This document shows, piece after piece, positions 5,042 to 5,554 of a stretch of 5,554 nucleotides of DNA. A program made the position numbers and the translations under genes. The notes under the pieces were generated by a model. The model had not been told where the DNA came from. It was given only the letters and a program-made list of their open reading frames with translations, and searched no databases. How positions within the stretch are numbered: position 1 is the first letter of the stretch; each line of letters opens with the position of its first letter. The stretch covers positions 1 through 5,554 of the forward strand of contig JAQZBT010000059.1 in NCBI GenBank assembly GCA_029237755.1, read 5' to 3'. This DNA is from Candidatus Saccharimonadota bacterium (GTDB taxonomy: Bacteria > Patescibacteriota > Saccharimonadia > UBA4664).

Positions 5042-5063
5042 ATGCCCCTGGGGCATGGGGCAT
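5042..5063 (+). repeat. palindrome plus tandem GGGGCAT repeat after the protease gene
   Basis: ATGCCCC (5042-5048) is followed by two head-to-tail copies of GGGGCAT (5050-5056, 5057-5063), either of which can pair with it. Pairing with the second copy gives a 7-bp stem with an 8-nt loop. No T-run follows, so it is not a classical terminator. It could still slow transcription, protect the mRNA 3' end or bind a protein upstream of the next promoter. Confidence 0.45.
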
Positions 5064-5074
5064 TGCGCCAAAAG

Positions 5075-5083
5075 TGGTATAAC
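5075..5083 (+). promoter_or_regulatory. extended -10 promoter for the GNAT gene, near-leaderless
   Basis: TGgTATAAC (5075-5083) is a strong extended -10 element, with five of six matches to TATAAT. There is no good -35 at normal spacing. The predicted transcription start near 5090 leaves only about four bases before the ATG at 5094, and no Shine-Dalgarno sequence fits in them. Confidence 0.6.
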
Positions 5084-5093
5084 TACATTCCAT

Positions 5094-5554
5094 ATGCCAT
5101 CCCTCGCTGATCACTTCCATCGTCCCGGCTTCACCCTGCGCCGCCTGCGCCGTTCGGATTACCCCGTCGTCGTCCCCTTGATCAATGACGCGTTCTCCTA
5201 CCAGGACGCTGCGCGCGGCGGCGAAACACGCACCAACCCAAAGCATCTCGAGTGGCTAGATGGCATCACGGAGTTCTATGTGATCCTCGAGGGCGACGAG
5301 ATCGTCGGGTGTGTTCACACCGAGCCGGAGGGCAACGGTGTGTTCTTCGGGCTCCTCACAGTGGTACCGCAGTTGCGCAAGACCGGGCTAGCTCGGGCGG
5401 TCATCACTGCAGTCGAGAACTATTCGCGCGCCCTCAACGCCGAATGCGTGCGCCTCGGTGTTATGTCAATCTCACCATGGCTCAAACACTACTACGAGCG
5501 GCTGGGATACAGTGCCACAGGTAAGGTCGAACCCCGGCAGGGCATCGACATCCA
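5094..5554 (+). CDS. GNAT-family N-acetyltransferase, 3' end cut by the window
   Basis: The frame from ATG 5094 is open to the window edge, giving 153 complete codons. It has the GNAT fold signature: an N-terminal TLRRLRRSDYPVVVPLINDAF segment (beta1-alpha1, 14-34), central strands FYVILEGDEIVGCVH (61-75), and motif A LLTVVPQLRKTGLARAVITAVE (87-108). Within motif A, R95-K-T-G98-L-A100 is the pyrophosphate-binding loop for acetyl-CoA. The C-terminal motif B KHYYERLGYSATGKVE (131-146) includes the tyrosine that often acts as general acid. The enzyme would move an acetyl group from acetyl-CoA to an amine of a small molecule, peptide or protein N-terminus, and the substrate cannot be told. Most of the domain is present, so few residues should be missing. 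The start is supported by an extended -10 box ending 10 nt upstream, implying a near-leaderless mRNA. It is probably a separate unit from the protease gene. Confidence 0.88.
   Translation, partial: MPSLADHFHRPGFTLRRLRRSDYPVVVPLINDAFSYQDAARGGETRTNPKHLEWLDGITEFYVILEGDEIVGCVHTEPEGNGVFFGLLTVVPQLRKTGLARAVITAVENYSRALNAECVRLGVMSISPWLKHYYERLGYSATGKVEPRQGIDI

Noticed and set aside
1..5554. CRISPR array, tRNA, rRNA, transposase or plasmid/phage genes
   Set aside because: No regularly spaced repeats, no tRNA-like cloverleaf arms with the conserved TTC motif, no rRNA segments and no transposase or phage motifs were seen on either strand.

Overview
The window looks like a chromosomal segment of a GC-rich Candidatus Saccharibacteria (Patescibacteria/CPR) genome or a close relative. 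I infer this from the gene order ftsE, ftsX, secreted coiled-coil CHAP hydrolase, S41 protease, from the character of the CHAP domain around its catalytic Cys, from compact spacing, and from promoters placed directly on start codons. No search was possible, so the lineage call is tentative. A Gram-positive-type envelope is supported independently, because FtsEX followed by a PcsB/CwlO-like secreted hydrolase is the monoderm version of this module.

Layout, all on the + strand. Positions 1-82 hold a possible C-terminal tail of an upstream gene. A perfect consensus promoter (TTGACA, 17 nt, TATAAT; 62-90) then drives an unrecognised soluble 188-aa protein (160-726). Two operator-like palindromes lie at and just after its predicted transcription start. 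A strong hairpin terminator (734-801) follows. ftsE (833-1525) comes next, with an extended -10 box so close to its ATG that the mRNA should be leaderless. Between ftsE and ftsX lies a compact palindromic element of about 146 bp. It has 17-bp terminal inverted repeats and near-identical flanking copies of the ftsE-stop/ftsX-start sequence. It also encodes a 49-codon open frame joined to both neighbours by ATGA stop/start overlaps. ftsX occupies 1668-2582. A further promoter (2679-2708) precedes the CHAP-domain hydrolase (2707-3846), and an S41/CtpA-type protease follows 24 nt later (3871-5037). A small repeat hairpin and a second leaderless-type promoter precede a GNAT-family acetyltransferase (5094 to the window end, truncated by the window).

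How the genes work together: FtsE (ATPase) and FtsX (membrane) form a complex that, in monoderm bacteria, uses ATP hydrolysis to activate a periplasmic or extracellular coiled-coil peptidoglycan hydrolase. The CHAP protein here has exactly that architecture. The S41 protease is probably co-transcribed with it and is a candidate for turning over or processing the hydrolase, as carboxyl-terminal processing proteases do with cell-wall hydrolases elsewhere. The 188-aa protein and the GNAT enzyme appear to be separate transcription units with no obvious link to the division module. The most unusual points are the element between ftsE and ftsX, the likely non-standard start of the CHAP gene, and the two predicted leaderless genes.
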